A DNA stretch of 64,000 nucleotides from Streptomyces caatingaensis (GCF_001187435.1 NZ_LFXA01000004.1:67001-131000), one strand, 5' to 3'; positions 1-8,644 are shown, counted from the stretch's first letter. Numbers and translations are program-made. Notes: generated by a model not told the origin, from the sequence alone.

Positions 1-2
1 GC

Positions 3-755
3 CGGAAGGCGTACAAGGTGCAGGCCGACGTCTGGCACCTCGCCCAACAGGCCACGGCCTACGCCGTCGAGGCCGAGTTGTACTGGCTGATCGCCGACAG
101 GGGCAGGCAGGCCGCCGTGGAGGCCGACGATCCGCTGTGCCTCGCGGGTGCCTCGTGGACCTGGGGGAACGGCCTGCGGGAGACCGGCTACGCCGACGAG
201 GCGATCCGGGTGGTGGAGCAGGCGGCCGAGGCGATCAAGCCCCGGCTCGAGGAGGGCTCCGACGACCTTCGGGCGATGTACGGGGCACTGCGCCTGCACG
301 CGGCGATCACATACGCCCGCGAGGGCCAGGAGGGCGACGCGTGGCGGAGCTGGGACGACGCGGACCGGACCGCGCGCAGGCTGCCGAACGGATACGCGCA
401 CTCCTGGACCGTCTTCGGGTCCGCCAACGTGGCCGTGCACGGCGTCAGCGTCGGCGTGGACCTGCGGACTCCCGGAGCGGCTCTGAGCCGTGCCGAGGAC
501 ATCGAGCTCGGTTCCGTGCCGAGCGTCGAGCGGCGGTCCCGGGTGCTGATCGAGCTGGGGCGCGCCCAGCGGCAACGGAAGGACATTGCTGGGGCCGTCC
601 ACTGGATGCGGAAGGCCGTGGACGTCTCACCGGAGGCCGTGCGCTTCACGCCCATGGCCCGTGACCTGACGGCCGCGCTCGTCAAGGAAGCCCGCGGCCC
701 GCTCAGCCGTGACGCGCACGAACTCGCCGAAGAAGTGGGCGTACTGGCCGCGTAG
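3..755 (+). CDS. TPR-containing regulator, C-terminal part (5' end outside window)
   Basis: The reading frame is open from the first full codon of the window, so only the C-terminal ~250 residues are present. The protein is all-helical, with repeated segments such as GNGLRETGYADEAIRVVEQA and IELGRAQRQRKDIAGAVHWM. These look like degenerate tetratricopeptide repeats. In Streptomyces this kind of C-terminal half normally follows an N-terminal XRE-type helix-turn-helix in a protein of about 400 residues; that half is not visible here, so the DNA-binding role is inferred. Two small genes of the kind that often accompany such regulators follow directly. A GTG at 18 is in frame but is unlikely to be the true start because the frame stays open upstream of it. 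Confidence 0.75.
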   Translation, partial: RKAYKVQADVWHLAQQATAYAVEAELYWLIADRGRQAAVEADDPLCLAGASWTWGNGLRETGYADEAIRVVEQAAEAIKPRLEEGSDDLRAMYGALRLHAAITYAREGQEGDAWRSWDDADRTARRLPNGYAHSWTVFGSANVAVHGVSVGVDLRTPGAALSRAEDIELGSVPSVERRSRVLIELGRAQRQRKDIAGAVHWMRKAVDVSPEAVRFTPMARDLTAALVKEARGPLSRDAHELAEEVGVLAA

Positions 756-844
756 CGGCTTCTGCGTGACCGCGAGGGGGACGCCGGGTCGATGGCCCCT
801 GGCTGTCCCTGTCGCTCGTGCTTGGTCTGCGTAGATTCGCGGCC

Positions 845-1039
845 ATGCAGATGGCGGAGAGACAGTTCGCGACATGGCGTCGCGGCGACGAGCCGACGCC
901 GGTCGACGGCTGCGATGTATGCGCGGCCCTGCAGAAGCAGCGAGAGGAAGCCCGCAAGCGCGGCGACCATTCCAAGGTCACCGACGCCCATGTGGAGATT
1001 GCCCGGCATCCCCATGGGACGACGGCCCGGGCCAAGTGA
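845..1039 (+). CDS. small conserved hypothetical protein, probably leaderless
   Basis: This 64-residue basic, soluble protein has one CxxC pair (GCDVCAAL) and a helical charged middle (QKQREEARKRGDHS). I do not know a function. The ATG at 845 is preceded by TAGATT at 832-837 and a 7-base gap with no Shine-Dalgarno, which fits a leaderless mRNA. The in-frame upstream start at 818 would place the -10 inside the gene. Its stop codon overlaps the ATG of the next gene by one base (TGATG), so the two are probably translated together. The pair sits downstream of the TPR regulator, a common Streptomyces arrangement. Confidence 0.55.
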   Translation: MQMAERQFATWRRGDEPTPVDGCDVCAALQKQREEARKRGDHSKVTDAHVEIARHPHGTTARAK

Positions 1040-1269
1040 TGCCCGGTTCCGGATGCGCGGAGCACGCGTTCGCACGGGCCCCGGACGCCGGCCCGCTCTA
1101 CCGGGCATTGTGCGTGTCGCGCCCGACGGCGTGCATGGCGTACTCGGGTCCGCAGCCGACCGTTGCGGCTCTGCACGAGTGGATCGCGGAGCACTTCCGG
1201 GACACCGCCCGAAGCACGGGCGAGGCCCATGAGGAATATGAACGCACCATGGGCGACCGGGTCCAGTGA
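1039..1269 (+). CDS. small hypothetical protein coupled to the preceding gene
   Basis: The predicted protein has 76 residues. Its C-terminal half (YSGPQPTVAALHEWIAEHFR) resembles short Streptomyces proteins of unknown function in which SGPQP precedes a W-x-x-x-H helix. This is recognised by eye and not confirmed. The ATG overlaps the preceding TGA by one base, which implies translational coupling. Three Cys in the first half (GCAEHAF, ALC, TAC) could bind metal, but no classical spacing is seen. The reading frame is also open upstream of the ATG; the coupled ATG is preferred because it matches the gene junction. Confidence 0.5.
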   Translation: MPGSGCAEHAFARAPDAGPLYRALCVSRPTACMAYSGPQPTVAALHEWIAEHFRDTARSTGEAHEEYERTMGDRVQ

Positions 1270-1464
1270 GCGCAGCCGTCGCTAGGCAGGCGAGCTCGAT
1301 CCGGCCCCGTCGGCGTGCTCCCCCCGGCGCCGACCGGCGCCGGCCGCCTGCGGGCACGCGCCAGCCGTCACCCCCACGCTCCGGGAGAGCGGCGGCGCGC
1401 GGCCCCCCGTCGGCCAGGTAACGTCTCCCCCCGAGGACCACGCGCACCAGAAAGCCCCGCTCCC

Positions 1465-2535
1465 ATGCAGCAGCACATATCCCCCGAGCCCGACCTCCGC
1501 CACCACGGGGACGCGGAAGTGCGCGGAATGGGGGCGGAGTTGACCGATATGGCGGTCAACGTGCGGGCGGGGACGCCGCCGCGGTGGCTGCGGGAGCGGA
1601 TCGCCGCCTCGATCGGGGGGCTGGCCGCGTATCCGGACGGGCGGGCGGCGCGGCGGGCGGTCGCGGCGCGGCACGGGCTGCCGGAGGAACGCGTGCTGCT
1701 GACGGCCGGGGCCGCCGAGGCGTTCGTGCTGCTGGCGCGGACGCTGGAGGCGAAGCGGCCGGTGGTGGTGCACCCGCAGTTCACCGAGCCGGAGGCGGCC
1801 CTGCGGGACGCGGGGCATGAGGTGGAGCGGGTGGTGCTCGGGGCGGAGGACGGGTTCCGGCTGGACCCGCGTGCGGTCCCCGGCGACGCCGACCTCGTCG
1901 TCGTCGGCAATCCGACCAACCCGACCTCGGTCCTGCACCCGGCGACCGCCCTGGCCCGGCTCGCCCGCCCGGGGCGCACCCTCGTCGTGGACGAGGCGTT
2001 CATGGACGCGGTGCCCGGCGAGGGCGAGTCGCTCGCCTCCCGTACGGACCTGCCGGGCCTGGTCGTCCTGCGCAGCCTCACCAAGACCTGGGGTCTGGCG
2101 GGGCTGCGCGTCGGGTACGTCCTGGCGTCGCCGGGGCGGATCGCCCGGCTGGAGCGGGCGCAGCCGCTGTGGCCGGTGTCGACGCCGGCGCTCGTCGCGG
2201 CGGAGGCGTGCAGCGAGCCGGCGGCGCTCGCGGAGGCCGCGCACGCGGCGCACCGGATCGCCGCGGACCGGGCGCACCTGGAGTACCGGCTGGCCAAGTT
2301 CCCCTCCGTCGAGGTGCTTTCGCCGGCGTCCGGGCCGTTCCTGCTGGTGCGGGTGCCGGACGCGACGGCCGTGCGGTCGCGGCTGCGGGGGCTGGGCTTC
2401 GCGGTGCGCCGGGGCGACACGTTCCCGGGCCTGGGCCCGGACTACCTTCGGCTGGCGGTCCGGGACCGCGCGACGACGGACCGGTTCGCGGAGGCCCTGG
2501 AGCGGGCCCTGGAGCGGCCCCTGGGCGAGAGCTGA
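1465..2535 (+). CDS. cobC: PLP-dependent aminotransferase/decarboxylase, CobC-like (Rv2231c family)
   Basis: This 356-residue fold-type I PLP enzyme has the features of histidinol-phosphate aminotransferase relatives: YPDGR near 56, GAAEAF near 82-87, GNPTNPT at 148-154, DEAF at 176-179 and the Schiff-base lysine in SLTKTWG (K207). Actinobacterial members of this group are annotated CobC, by analogy with threonine-phosphate decarboxylase, which makes aminopropanol phosphate for the cobalamin lower ligand. That assignment is by family only: no cobalamin gene lies nearby, and a histidinol-phosphate-type transaminase is the main alternative. The ATG at 1465 was chosen because it begins the conserved region. 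A TAACGT at 1418-1423 could be its -10. I found no B12 riboswitch upstream. Confidence 0.75.
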   Translation: MQQHISPEPDLRHHGDAEVRGMGAELTDMAVNVRAGTPPRWLRERIAASIGGLAAYPDGRAARRAVAARHGLPEERVLLTAGAAEAFVLLARTLEAKRPVVVHPQFTEPEAALRDAGHEVERVVLGAEDGFRLDPRAVPGDADLVVVGNPTNPTSVLHPATALARLARPGRTLVVDEAFMDAVPGEGESLASRTDLPGLVVLRSLTKTWGLAGLRVGYVLASPGRIARLERAQPLWPVSTPALVAAEACSEPAALAEAAHAAHRIAADRAHLEYRLAKFPSVEVLSPASGPFLLVRVPDATAVRSRLRGLGFAVRRGDTFPGLGPDYLRLAVRDRATTDRFAEALERALERPLGES

Positions 2536-2623
2536 CGCGAGGGCGGAGTCGCTCAGCGGAGTCCTTCGGCCCACCAGGGCCCCTCTACGGAGTCCCTCAG
2601 CCCACCAAAACCCCTCAGCCCCC

Positions 2624-3733
2624 TCACCCCACCACCCTCCCCCGCAGAATCACCCGCTCCGGCGCCCCCAGCACCCGCACGTCCTCCCGCGGATCCGCCC
2701 CGTAGACGACCAGGTCGGCCGGAGCGGCCTCCTCCAGGCCGGGGCGGCCCAGCCACCGGCGGGCGTTCCAGGACGCGGCACCGACCGCGGTGGTCACCGG
2801 CAGGCCGGCCCGTACCAGTTCGGCGACCTCCTGGGCGACGAGGCCGTGGGCGAGCGAACCGCCCGCGTCCGTACCGACGTAGACGGGGATGCCGGCGTCG
2901 TACGCGGCGCCCACCGTCGCGTAGCGGCGCTCGTGCAGCCGCCGCATGTGGCCGGCCCAGCGGGGGAACTTCCGTTCGCCGCCGTCCGCGAGGCGCGGGA
3001 AGGTGGCGATGTTGACGAGCGTCGGGACGATCGCGACGCCGCGCTCCGCGAAGAGCGGAATCGTCTCCTCCGTGAGCCCGGTGGCGTGCTCGACACAGTC
3101 GATGCCCGCCTCGACCAGCGGCGCGAGCGACTCCTCCGCGAAGCAGTGCGCGGTCACCCGGGCCCCGAGCCGGTGCGCCTCGGCGATGGCCGCCTCGACG
3201 GCGCCGCGCGGCCAGCAGGCGGAGAGGTCGCCGGTCTCGCGGTCGATCCAGTCGCCGACGAGCTTGACCCAGCCGTCGCCCCGCCGGGCCTCCCGCGCGA
3301 CGTAGGCGACGAGGTCCTCGGGCTCGATCTCGTGGGCGTAGTTGCGGATGTAGCGCTTGGTCCGGGCGATGTGGCGGCCCGCCCGGATGATGCGCGGCAG
3401 GTCCTCGCGGTCGTCGATCCAGCGGGTGTCGGACGGGGAGCCGGCGTCGCGCAACAGCAGGGCGCCCGCGTCCCGTTCGGTCAGGGCCTGTTTCTCGCTG
3501 GTGGCCGCGTCGACCGGGCCGTGGGCGTCGAGGCCGACGTGGCAGTGGGCGTCGACGAGTCCGGGCAGTGCCCAGCCCTCGACCGTGGTGACGTCGCGCG
3601 CCCCCGCCGGGCGGTCGAAGGTGATCCGTCCGCCGACCACCCACATCTCGTCGCGCACCCCGCCGTCGGGGTCGGCCCCGGTCAGGACCCGTCCCCTGAT
3701 GTGCAGGACCGTGCTGTCGTGCTCGTCCGCCAT
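2624..3733 (-). CDS. amidohydrolase family metal-dependent hydrolase
   Basis: This 369-residue protein has the amidohydrolase TIM-barrel signature: HxH in VDAHCHVG (H63/H65), a lysine in WVKLVGD that may be carbamylated, histidines in VTAHCFAEE and CVEHATG, and the catalytic aspartate in VGTDAGGS. The small N- and C-terminal beta-sandwich halves (LHIRGRVLTG and RVILRGRVVG) are also present. Such enzymes hydrolyse cyclic amides, imidazolones, prolidase-type substrates or nucleobase analogues; the substrate cannot be read from the sequence. It lies 27 bases downstream of the methyltransferase on the same strand, so co-transcription is likely. It converges with the CobC-like gene. Confidence 0.85.
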   Translation of the reverse strand: MADEHDSTVLHIRGRVLTGADPDGGVRDEMWVVGGRITFDRPAGARDVTTVEGWALPGLVDAHCHVGLDAHGPVDAATSEKQALTERDAGALLLRDAGSPSDTRWIDDREDLPRIIRAGRHIARTKRYIRNYAHEIEPEDLVAYVAREARRGDGWVKLVGDWIDRETGDLSACWPRGAVEAAIAEAHRLGARVTAHCFAEESLAPLVEAGIDCVEHATGLTEETIPLFAERGVAIVPTLVNIATFPRLADGGERKFPRWAGHMRRLHERRYATVGAAYDAGIPVYVGTDAGGSLAHGLVAQEVAELVRAGLPVTTAVGAASWNARRWLGRPGLEEAAPADLVVYGADPREDVRVLGAPERVILRGRVVG

Positions 3734-3760
3734 GTTCCCTCTCCCGTCCGTCCGGCACGC

Positions 3761-4813
3761 TCACTTGCGGCCGACGACCATGGACTCCGCGCCGGCCAGG
3801 CGTCGCGCCCGGCTCTCGCGGAATCCGGCCTCCGCCAGCCAGCCCCGGCAGTCCGCGGTGGTGCAGTCGAAGCCGCCGGTGGTCTCGATGAGCATGTTGA
3901 GACTGCTGAGCAGCCCGGTCAGATTCTCCCTCCGGTCGTCGTCGATGAAGCTCTCGTGGACGACGACGAGCCCGCCCTCCGGCAGCGCCTCGTACGCCTT
4001 GCGCAGCAGCGTCCGTTTGCCGTCCAGGTCCCAGTCGTGCAGGACGTGCCCGAAGAGCAGGACGTCGGCGCGCGGGAGCGGGTCGGCGAAGAAGTCCCCG
4101 GCGGTGAACGACAGGCGTTCCGCGGGGCCGCGGAGCTCCCTGTTGCGCTCGAAGTTGGCGCGGACGGCCTCCAGGTCGAAGCCGGTGCCCCGCAGGTGCG
4201 GGTGGCGGTGCAGGAGGTGGCTGAGCAACGCGCCCTCGGCGCAGCCGATGTCGGCGACGGTGCGGTGGGCGGCCCAGTCGACGGCCTCGGCGAGGGCGTC
4301 GGCGGAGCGCATGGTGAGCCCGGTCATGGCCTGCTGGAAACAGGCGAGGCGCTCGGGGTCCTTGTAGAGGGCGGAGAACAGGTCGCCGCCGTCCTTGATC
4401 TCGTTCTGCGGCTTCCCGGTGCGCAGTCCGTCGGCGAGGCTGCCCCAGAAGCCGTACAGCCGGTTGTCGTACAGCTCCAGCGCGCCACCCAGATAGGTGG
4501 TCTTGTTCCGGTCCAGATAGCGCGCGGTGGCGGGGGTGTTGGCGTACCGGCCGTCGGCGCCGCCCGCGTCGTCCTCGCGCTCCAGCAGGCCGAGCGCGAC
4601 GAGGGTGTCGAGGAAGTCCCGGACGGAGCGGGGGTGCAGGCCGAGCCGCAGGCGGAGTTCCTCGCCGGTCAGGGGGCCCCGGGCCAGCTCGGTGAAGAGC
4701 CCGAAGCGGGTGGCGGCGAACAGCACCTGGGAGGCCTGGAAGCCGAGGGCGATGCGCAATATGGAGTCGAGGGCGGTGGCGTCGTCGCCACGGGTGCCGC
4801 ACAGGTCGTTCAC
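3761..4813 (-). CDS. SAM-dependent O-methyltransferase with N-terminal dimerisation domain
   Basis: The protein (about 350 residues) has the two-part layout of small-molecule O-methyltransferases. The N-terminal winged-helix dimerisation region (QVLFAATRFGLFTELARGPL, then LLERED) is followed by a Rossmann methyltransferase domain with the SAM-binding VADIGCAEGALLSHLL, an acidic residue at strand 2 (GTGFDLEAV) and LFGHVLHDWDLDGK. The His/Asp of HDWD matches the catalytic region of this family. Substrates are usually hydroxylated aromatics or polyketides; none is indicated here. GTG at 4813 was chosen because GAGGAGGG lies just upstream; an ATG at 4864 gives a longer, less conserved N-terminus. 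The next stretch upstream (to 5753) has no gene. Confidence 0.85.
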   Translation of the reverse strand: MNDLCGTRGDDATALDSILRIALGFQASQVLFAATRFGLFTELARGPLTGEELRLRLGLHPRSVRDFLDTLVALGLLEREDDAGGADGRYANTPATARYLDRNKTTYLGGALELYDNRLYGFWGSLADGLRTGKPQNEIKDGGDLFSALYKDPERLACFQQAMTGLTMRSADALAEAVDWAAHRTVADIGCAEGALLSHLLHRHPHLRGTGFDLEAVRANFERNRELRGPAERLSFTAGDFFADPLPRADVLLFGHVLHDWDLDGKRTLLRKAYEALPEGGLVVVHESFIDDDRRENLTGLLSSLNMLIETTGGFDCTTADCRGWLAEAGFRESRARRLAGAESMVVGRK

Positions 4814-5753
4814 AGGGCCCTCCTCGCACGCGGAATTGCGGGTGTGTGGTGGAAAGTGCAGCATGCCGCCGGGCCCGTCCAGCCCCGCCCGCGGACGTCA
4901 CCGGCCCTCTGTCCCACAGGGGTTGACACCGGGGCGCGGGTGCTCTCCTCCCGGAGGGCGAGGGGGGCCCGGGCGTACCGGCCGGGAGCACGAGACGCGC
5001 ATGGGCCCGGCGCAGGAGAGGTTCCGCCCGTGCGGACGACGTGCTCCGCGGCCCGGCGGACGACCATGGCGGCATGCCGTACAGGACGACATCGGCGGCA
5101 CCGCGCCGGTACGGGCGGTGTCACCGACGGGGGAATGACGACCGCGCCGGCTGCCGGGAACGCCTCCGCCGCCCGGGGCGCGTCCCCGCCCCGGGCGCGG
5201 GCGGGCGCCGCGGGCGCGACGAGCACTCGGGCCTGCGCCCGGGGCACGGTCCGCGCGACGACCACCACGCCGGGCGGGCGCCCGCCCCGGGCCCCTCCCC
5301 TACTCCCCTGCCCGGTCCCGGGGATCACCGTCCCGGACGCCCTCCTGCCCGGCGCGCACGCCGGCACGGCGCCGTGACACCCGACGCGTTGTTCCGCCCG
5401 CGCGCCGTGCCGGGCTTCCGTGCGCGGCCGCGCTGGGTGCACCCCCTGCTGCTCGGGGGCGCGCCCTGCTACTCGGGGGCGCTGCTGCCCGGGGGGGCGC
5501 CCTGTTGATGCCGTACTTCCTGCTTCCTGCTTCCTGCTTCCTGCTTCCTGCTTCCTGCTTCCTGCTTCCTGCTTCCTGCCGGCGAACGCGTTCCTGCCGC
5601 TCGCCGCGCTCCCGGCGCTGCTGCTCCCGCCGACGCGGCCGCTGGGGACGGCCATGGCGCAGGCGCCGTGCGGCCGGGGCGACACCGAGCCCGCCCCCGC
5701 GGACCGCCCCCGGGTCATGGAACCGCAAAGCCCGCCCGCGCGTTCAACGGATC
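4814..5753. other. gene-free 0.9 kb region with repeats
   Basis: No reading frame here has convincing protein character; the long open frames on both strands are products of high GC. Near 5450-5505 there are three imperfect direct copies of a GC-rich unit (CTGCTGCTCGGGGGCGC and variants). These run into the perfect heptanucleotide array at 5516-5578. The region separates the divergent methyltransferase and TerD-like genes and must hold promoters for both, but I cannot place them with confidence. Confidence 0.5.
5516..5578. repeat. nine perfect tandem copies of a 7-bp unit (CTTCCTG)n
   Basis: The unit CTTCCTG repeats nine times without an error. It is unlike the surrounding sequence in composition, being about 57% GC and strand-asymmetric (pyrimidine-rich on +). 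Because 7 is not a multiple of 3, each gain or loss changes reading frame; nine copies equal 21 codons. An open frame from ATG 5505/5508 passes through the array as three copies of FLLPASC and continues in frame into the TerD-like gene. The array ends 175 bases before the chosen TerD start. Confidence 0.95.
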
Positions 5754-7019
5754 ATGACCGCTATGACCCCCGGCTCGAACATCCCGCTCTCCGTCGCCCG
5801 CGTGACGGTGGACGTCACCGCCCCCGTGCGGCTCGACGTCTCGGGCCTGCTGCTCACCTCCGACGGCAAGGTCCGCTCGGACGACGACTTCGTCTTCTAC
5901 AACCAGCCGGCCGGCCCCGGCGTGACCCACCGGGCCGCCACGGCCGGCGCGCCCGACGCGATCACGGTGGACACCGCGGCCGTCCCCGCCGGCATCGAGA
6001 AGATCGTCGTCACGGCGAGCCCGGACGCCCCGGGGGCGACCTTCGCGGGCACCGAGCCCACCGCGACCGTCCGCGACGCGGACACCGGTGCCCCGCTGGC
6101 CACGTTCACCCCGCCCCGGCTGACGACGGAGACCGCGCTGGTCGTCGTCGAGGTCTACCGGCGCAACGGCGCGTGGAAGGTCCGGGCGGTGGGCCAGGGC
6201 TACGCGAACGGGCTCGCGGGCATCGCGACGGACTTTGGCGTGAGCGTCGAGGAACCGGCGGCCCCGGCCCCCGCGGCCCCCGCCCCGCCGACCGCACCCC
6301 CGGCCCCCGCAACGCCCGCCCCGGCGGCCCCGGTTGCCCCGCCGGCCCCGTCCTTCGGCGCGCCCGCCGCGCCTCCGGCTCCCCCCGCTCCCCCGGCCCC
6401 GCCGGTGGCGCCCGCCGGGCCCGGCGGCAGCCCTCGGCCCGGCACGATCAGCCTCGACAAGGGCCGCGTCAGCCTCCAGAAGAACCAGACGGTCTCCCTC
6501 GTCAAGGGCGGCAGACCGCTGACGCAGTCCGTCCGCATGGGTCTCGGCTGGGAGCCCGCCTACGGCAGCCGCGCCATCGACCTCGACGCGTCCGTCATCG
6601 CCTACGGCCCCCAGCGCAACCTCATCGACGCCTGCTACTTCGGCAAGCTGATGATCCTGGGCGGTGCCGTCCAGCACTCCGGTGACAACCTCACGGGCGC
6701 GGGCTCCGGCGACGACGAGACGATCACCGTCCACCTGGGCGGCCTGCCGCCCGAGGTCACGGGCCTGGTCTTCACCGTGAGCTCCTTCAACGGCCAGAAG
6801 TTCACCCAGGTCGCCAAGGCGTACTGCCGGCTGATGGACGCGCAGACCGGCGAGGAGCTGGTCCGCTTCGACCTCACCGGCGCGGAGCCCAAGACGGGCG
6901 TCCTGATGTGCAAGTTCGTCCGCCAGTTCTCGGGCGAGTGGCAGATGACGGCCATCGGCGAGTACGTGAAGTCCCGTACGGTCCGCGACCTGGTCAAGCC
7001 GGCGGCCGCGGCCCTGTGA
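5754..7019 (+). CDS. TerD-family stress protein with two TerD domains
   Basis: This 421-residue protein has an N-terminal TerD domain (about 1-165). Its landmarks are RLDVSGLLLTSDGKV, the acidic DDDFVFYNQP typical of the Ca-binding region, and WKVRAVGQGY. A Pro/Ala-rich linker (about 167-228) leads to a C-terminal TerD-like domain (about 230-421) with SLVKGGRPL, DACYFGK and SGDNLTGAGSGDDE. TerD proteins act in tellurite, phage and general stress resistance complexes; in Streptomyces they are also linked to calcium and differentiation. The start is uncertain: ATG 5754 and ATG 5763 begin the conserved region, but there is no good Shine-Dalgarno, and the frame is open back to ATG 5505 across the 7-bp repeat. 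The Gln/Tyr-rich gene downstream is a likely partner. Confidence 0.85.
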   Translation: MTAMTPGSNIPLSVARVTVDVTAPVRLDVSGLLLTSDGKVRSDDDFVFYNQPAGPGVTHRAATAGAPDAITVDTAAVPAGIEKIVVTASPDAPGATFAGTEPTATVRDADTGAPLATFTPPRLTTETALVVVEVYRRNGAWKVRAVGQGYANGLAGIATDFGVSVEEPAAPAPAAPAPPTAPPAPATPAPAAPVAPPAPSFGAPAAPPAPPAPPAPPVAPAGPGGSPRPGTISLDKGRVSLQKNQTVSLVKGGRPLTQSVRMGLGWEPAYGSRAIDLDASVIAYGPQRNLIDACYFGKLMILGGAVQHSGDNLTGAGSGDDETITVHLGGLPPEVTGLVFTVSSFNGQKFTQVAKAYCRLMDAQTGEELVRFDLTGAEPKTGVLMCKFVRQFSGEWQMTAIGEYVKSRTVRDLVKPAAAAL

Positions 7020-7171
7020 CGGACGGAGCGGAACGGAGCGGAACCGAGCGGAGCGGAACGGAACAGAACGGCACGGCCGGAACTTCCGCCGCCGGACCGA
7101 CGTCTTGAGGTGGGGAGTAGCCTGTGCTCCTCACCTGCCCACAGCGCAGGGCGTTTTGTTTGGAGAGCGCG

Positions 7172-7585
7172 TTGAACTGTTTCTTTGACCCCTCGCACGG
7201 CCCCGGCACGCAGAACGTCATGTGGGCGCCGCAGTGGGGCGTCCCCCGGAGCGTCATGAGCTGCGTCGCGTGCGCCCAGCGGTGGGCGACCGCCCAGCAG
7301 CAGGCCGCGGGGTACGCCCAGCAGGGCTACGCGCCGGCGCCCCAGCAGGGCTACGCCCCGCAGGGGTACGCACAGCAGGGCTACCCCCAGCAGGGGTACC
7401 CGCAGCAGCAGCCGCAGCGCTCCGGCCCCGGCTGGGGCGGCGTCGCGGCGGCGGGCGCGGCGGGCCTCATCGGCGGCGCGCTGATCAACGAGGCGCTGGA
7501 CGACGACGAGCCGCAGCAGGTCGTCAACATCACCGAGGTGCACAACGAGTACGTCGACCCGGACGGCGACGGCGACTGGTTCTGA
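7172..7585 (+). CDS. TerD-neighbour protein with Cys motifs and Gln/Gly/Tyr-rich repeats
   Basis: The product (about 137 residues) has three parts. The N-terminus carries CFFDPSHGPG, MWAPQWGVPR and CVACAQR, and may form a small metal site. The middle is a low-complexity tract of AQQGY/PQQGY units. The C-terminus has a short hydrophobic stretch (AAAGAAGLIGGAL) and an acidic tail (YVDPDGDGDWF). I do not recognise a characterised family. TTG at 7172 is proposed as start because GGAGAG lies 4 bases upstream and the conserved part begins there; GTG 7124 is the alternative. It follows the TerD-like gene on the same strand and stops 9 bases from the convergent monooxygenase gene. The repetitive middle is also visible in the DNA. 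Confidence 0.65.
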   Translation: MNCFFDPSHGPGTQNVMWAPQWGVPRSVMSCVACAQRWATAQQQAAGYAQQGYAPAPQQGYAPQGYAQQGYPQQGYPQQQPQRSGPGWGGVAAAGAAGLIGGALINEALDDDEPQQVVNITEVHNEYVDPDGDGDWF

Positions 7586-7594
7586 CGGACGCCC

Positions 7595-8644
7595 TCAGGA
7601 GACGCCGGACGGCGCGGACGGCCCGGAGGGCCCGAACGGCCCCGCCTGCCCGGCCAGGCGGGCCAGCCGCCGGTAGGAGTCCAACAGGGCTTCCCGGTCG
7701 TACGAGTTGGTGGTGACGAGCAGCTCGTCCACCCCCGTCCGCCCGACCAGCGCGGCCAGTTCGGCCGCGACCGCGTCCTCCGTGCCGTGGACGTGCCCGC
7801 GCAGCGCCGCCTCGTAGTGCTCGCGCTCGCGGGCCGTCATCGTCCGCCCCTCGACCTCCTCCGCGGGGACGAGGGGCGGGAAGACGCCGCGCGTCCTGGA
7901 GTACGCCATGGCCCACGCCTCGGGGACGAGCAGCCGGGCCGCCTCCTCCGCCGTGCCGGCGACGGCGACGTTCCCCGCGAGCACGACGTACGGCTCCGCG
8001 CGCAGCGCCGAGGGCCGGAACCCCTTCCGGTAGCGCTCGATCGCGGCGACGGTCGCGTCCGCCCCGTGCAGCCCGCCGATCACCAGCGCCGCGCCCGCCT
8101 CGGCCGCGACGTCCGCGCCGGCGTCGTTGGCGAGGACGAACACCGGCACGCGCAGCCCCTCGGCGGGCCGGGCGTGCACCTGCGGGTACGCGGACGCCCC
8201 GCCCGCGAACCACTCCGCCAGCTCGGCGAGCCGCTCCGCGAAGCCCCCCATCGCGTCCTTCTCCGCCCCGAGCGCCCGCCGGATGCCGTCCGTGAAGCCC
8301 ACGGACCGTCCCAGGCCCATGTCGATCCGTCCCGGGAACAGCGACTCCAGCACGCCGAACTGCTCGGCGACGACCATCGTCCGGTGGTTGGGCAGCATCA
8401 CCCCGCCCGTGCCCACCCGGATCCGGGACGTGGCCCCCGCGACGGCCGCCGCCAGCACGGTCGGCGCCGATCCGGCCACCCCCGGCACGCTGTGGTGTTC
8501 CGACACCCAGAACCGCCGGTAGCCGAGCGCCTCCGCCTCGCGCGCGAACGCGACGGTGTCGCGCAGCGCCTCCCCCGGATCGTGCCCCCGCCGGGTGCGC
8601 GAGCGGTCGAGCACGGACAGCGGGACGGATATGCGGCTGCTCAC
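7595..8644 (-). CDS. luciferase-like flavin-dependent monooxygenase (LLM class)
   Basis: This protein of about 349 residues matches the bacterial luciferase-like fold. It has AREAEALGYRRFWVSEHH, the segment IRVGTGGVMLPNH that lines the flavin site, and LESLFPGRIDMGLGRS, the hallmark of the MsnO8/LLM subgroup. A late TGVDELLVTTNSYD precedes the C-terminal helix. Members oxidise varied small molecules with reduced FMN or F420; substrate and cofactor cannot be decided here. GTG at 8644 starts the conserved ISVPLSVLDRS; a TTG four codons upstream is also possible, and neither has a clear Shine-Dalgarno. It converges on the Gln/Tyr-rich gene and diverges from the C1 peptidase gene. Confidence 0.85.
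   Translation of the reverse strand: MSSRISVPLSVLDRSRTRRGHDPGEALRDTVAFAREAEALGYRRFWVSEHHSVPGVAGSAPTVLAAAVAGATSRIRVGTGGVMLPNHRTMVVAEQFGVLESLFPGRIDMGLGRSVGFTDGIRRALGAEKDAMGGFAERLAELAEWFAGGASAYPQVHARPAEGLRVPVFVLANDAGADVAAEAGAALVIGGLHGADATVAAIERYRKGFRPSALRAEPYVVLAGNVAVAGTAEEAARLLVPEAWAMAYSRTRGVFPPLVPAEEVEGRTMTAREREHYEAALRGHVHGTEDAVAAELAALVGRTGVDELLVTTNSYDREALLDSYRRLARLAGQAGPFGPSGPSAPSGVS

Noticed and set aside
1282..1464. Possible cobalamin riboswitch before the CobC-like gene
   Set aside because: No B12-box-like sequence or matching stem arrangement could be found, and the leader is short.
1817..5377. 1186-codon plus-strand frame across several genes
   Set aside because: It crosses the 3' end of the CobC-like gene and lies antisense to the amidohydrolase and methyltransferase genes; it is Arg/Pro-rich with no domain.
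4810..5718. Minus-strand frame with repeated KQEAGSR units
   Set aside because: The repeats are only the reverse-strand reading of the 7-bp DNA array; the rest has no protein character.
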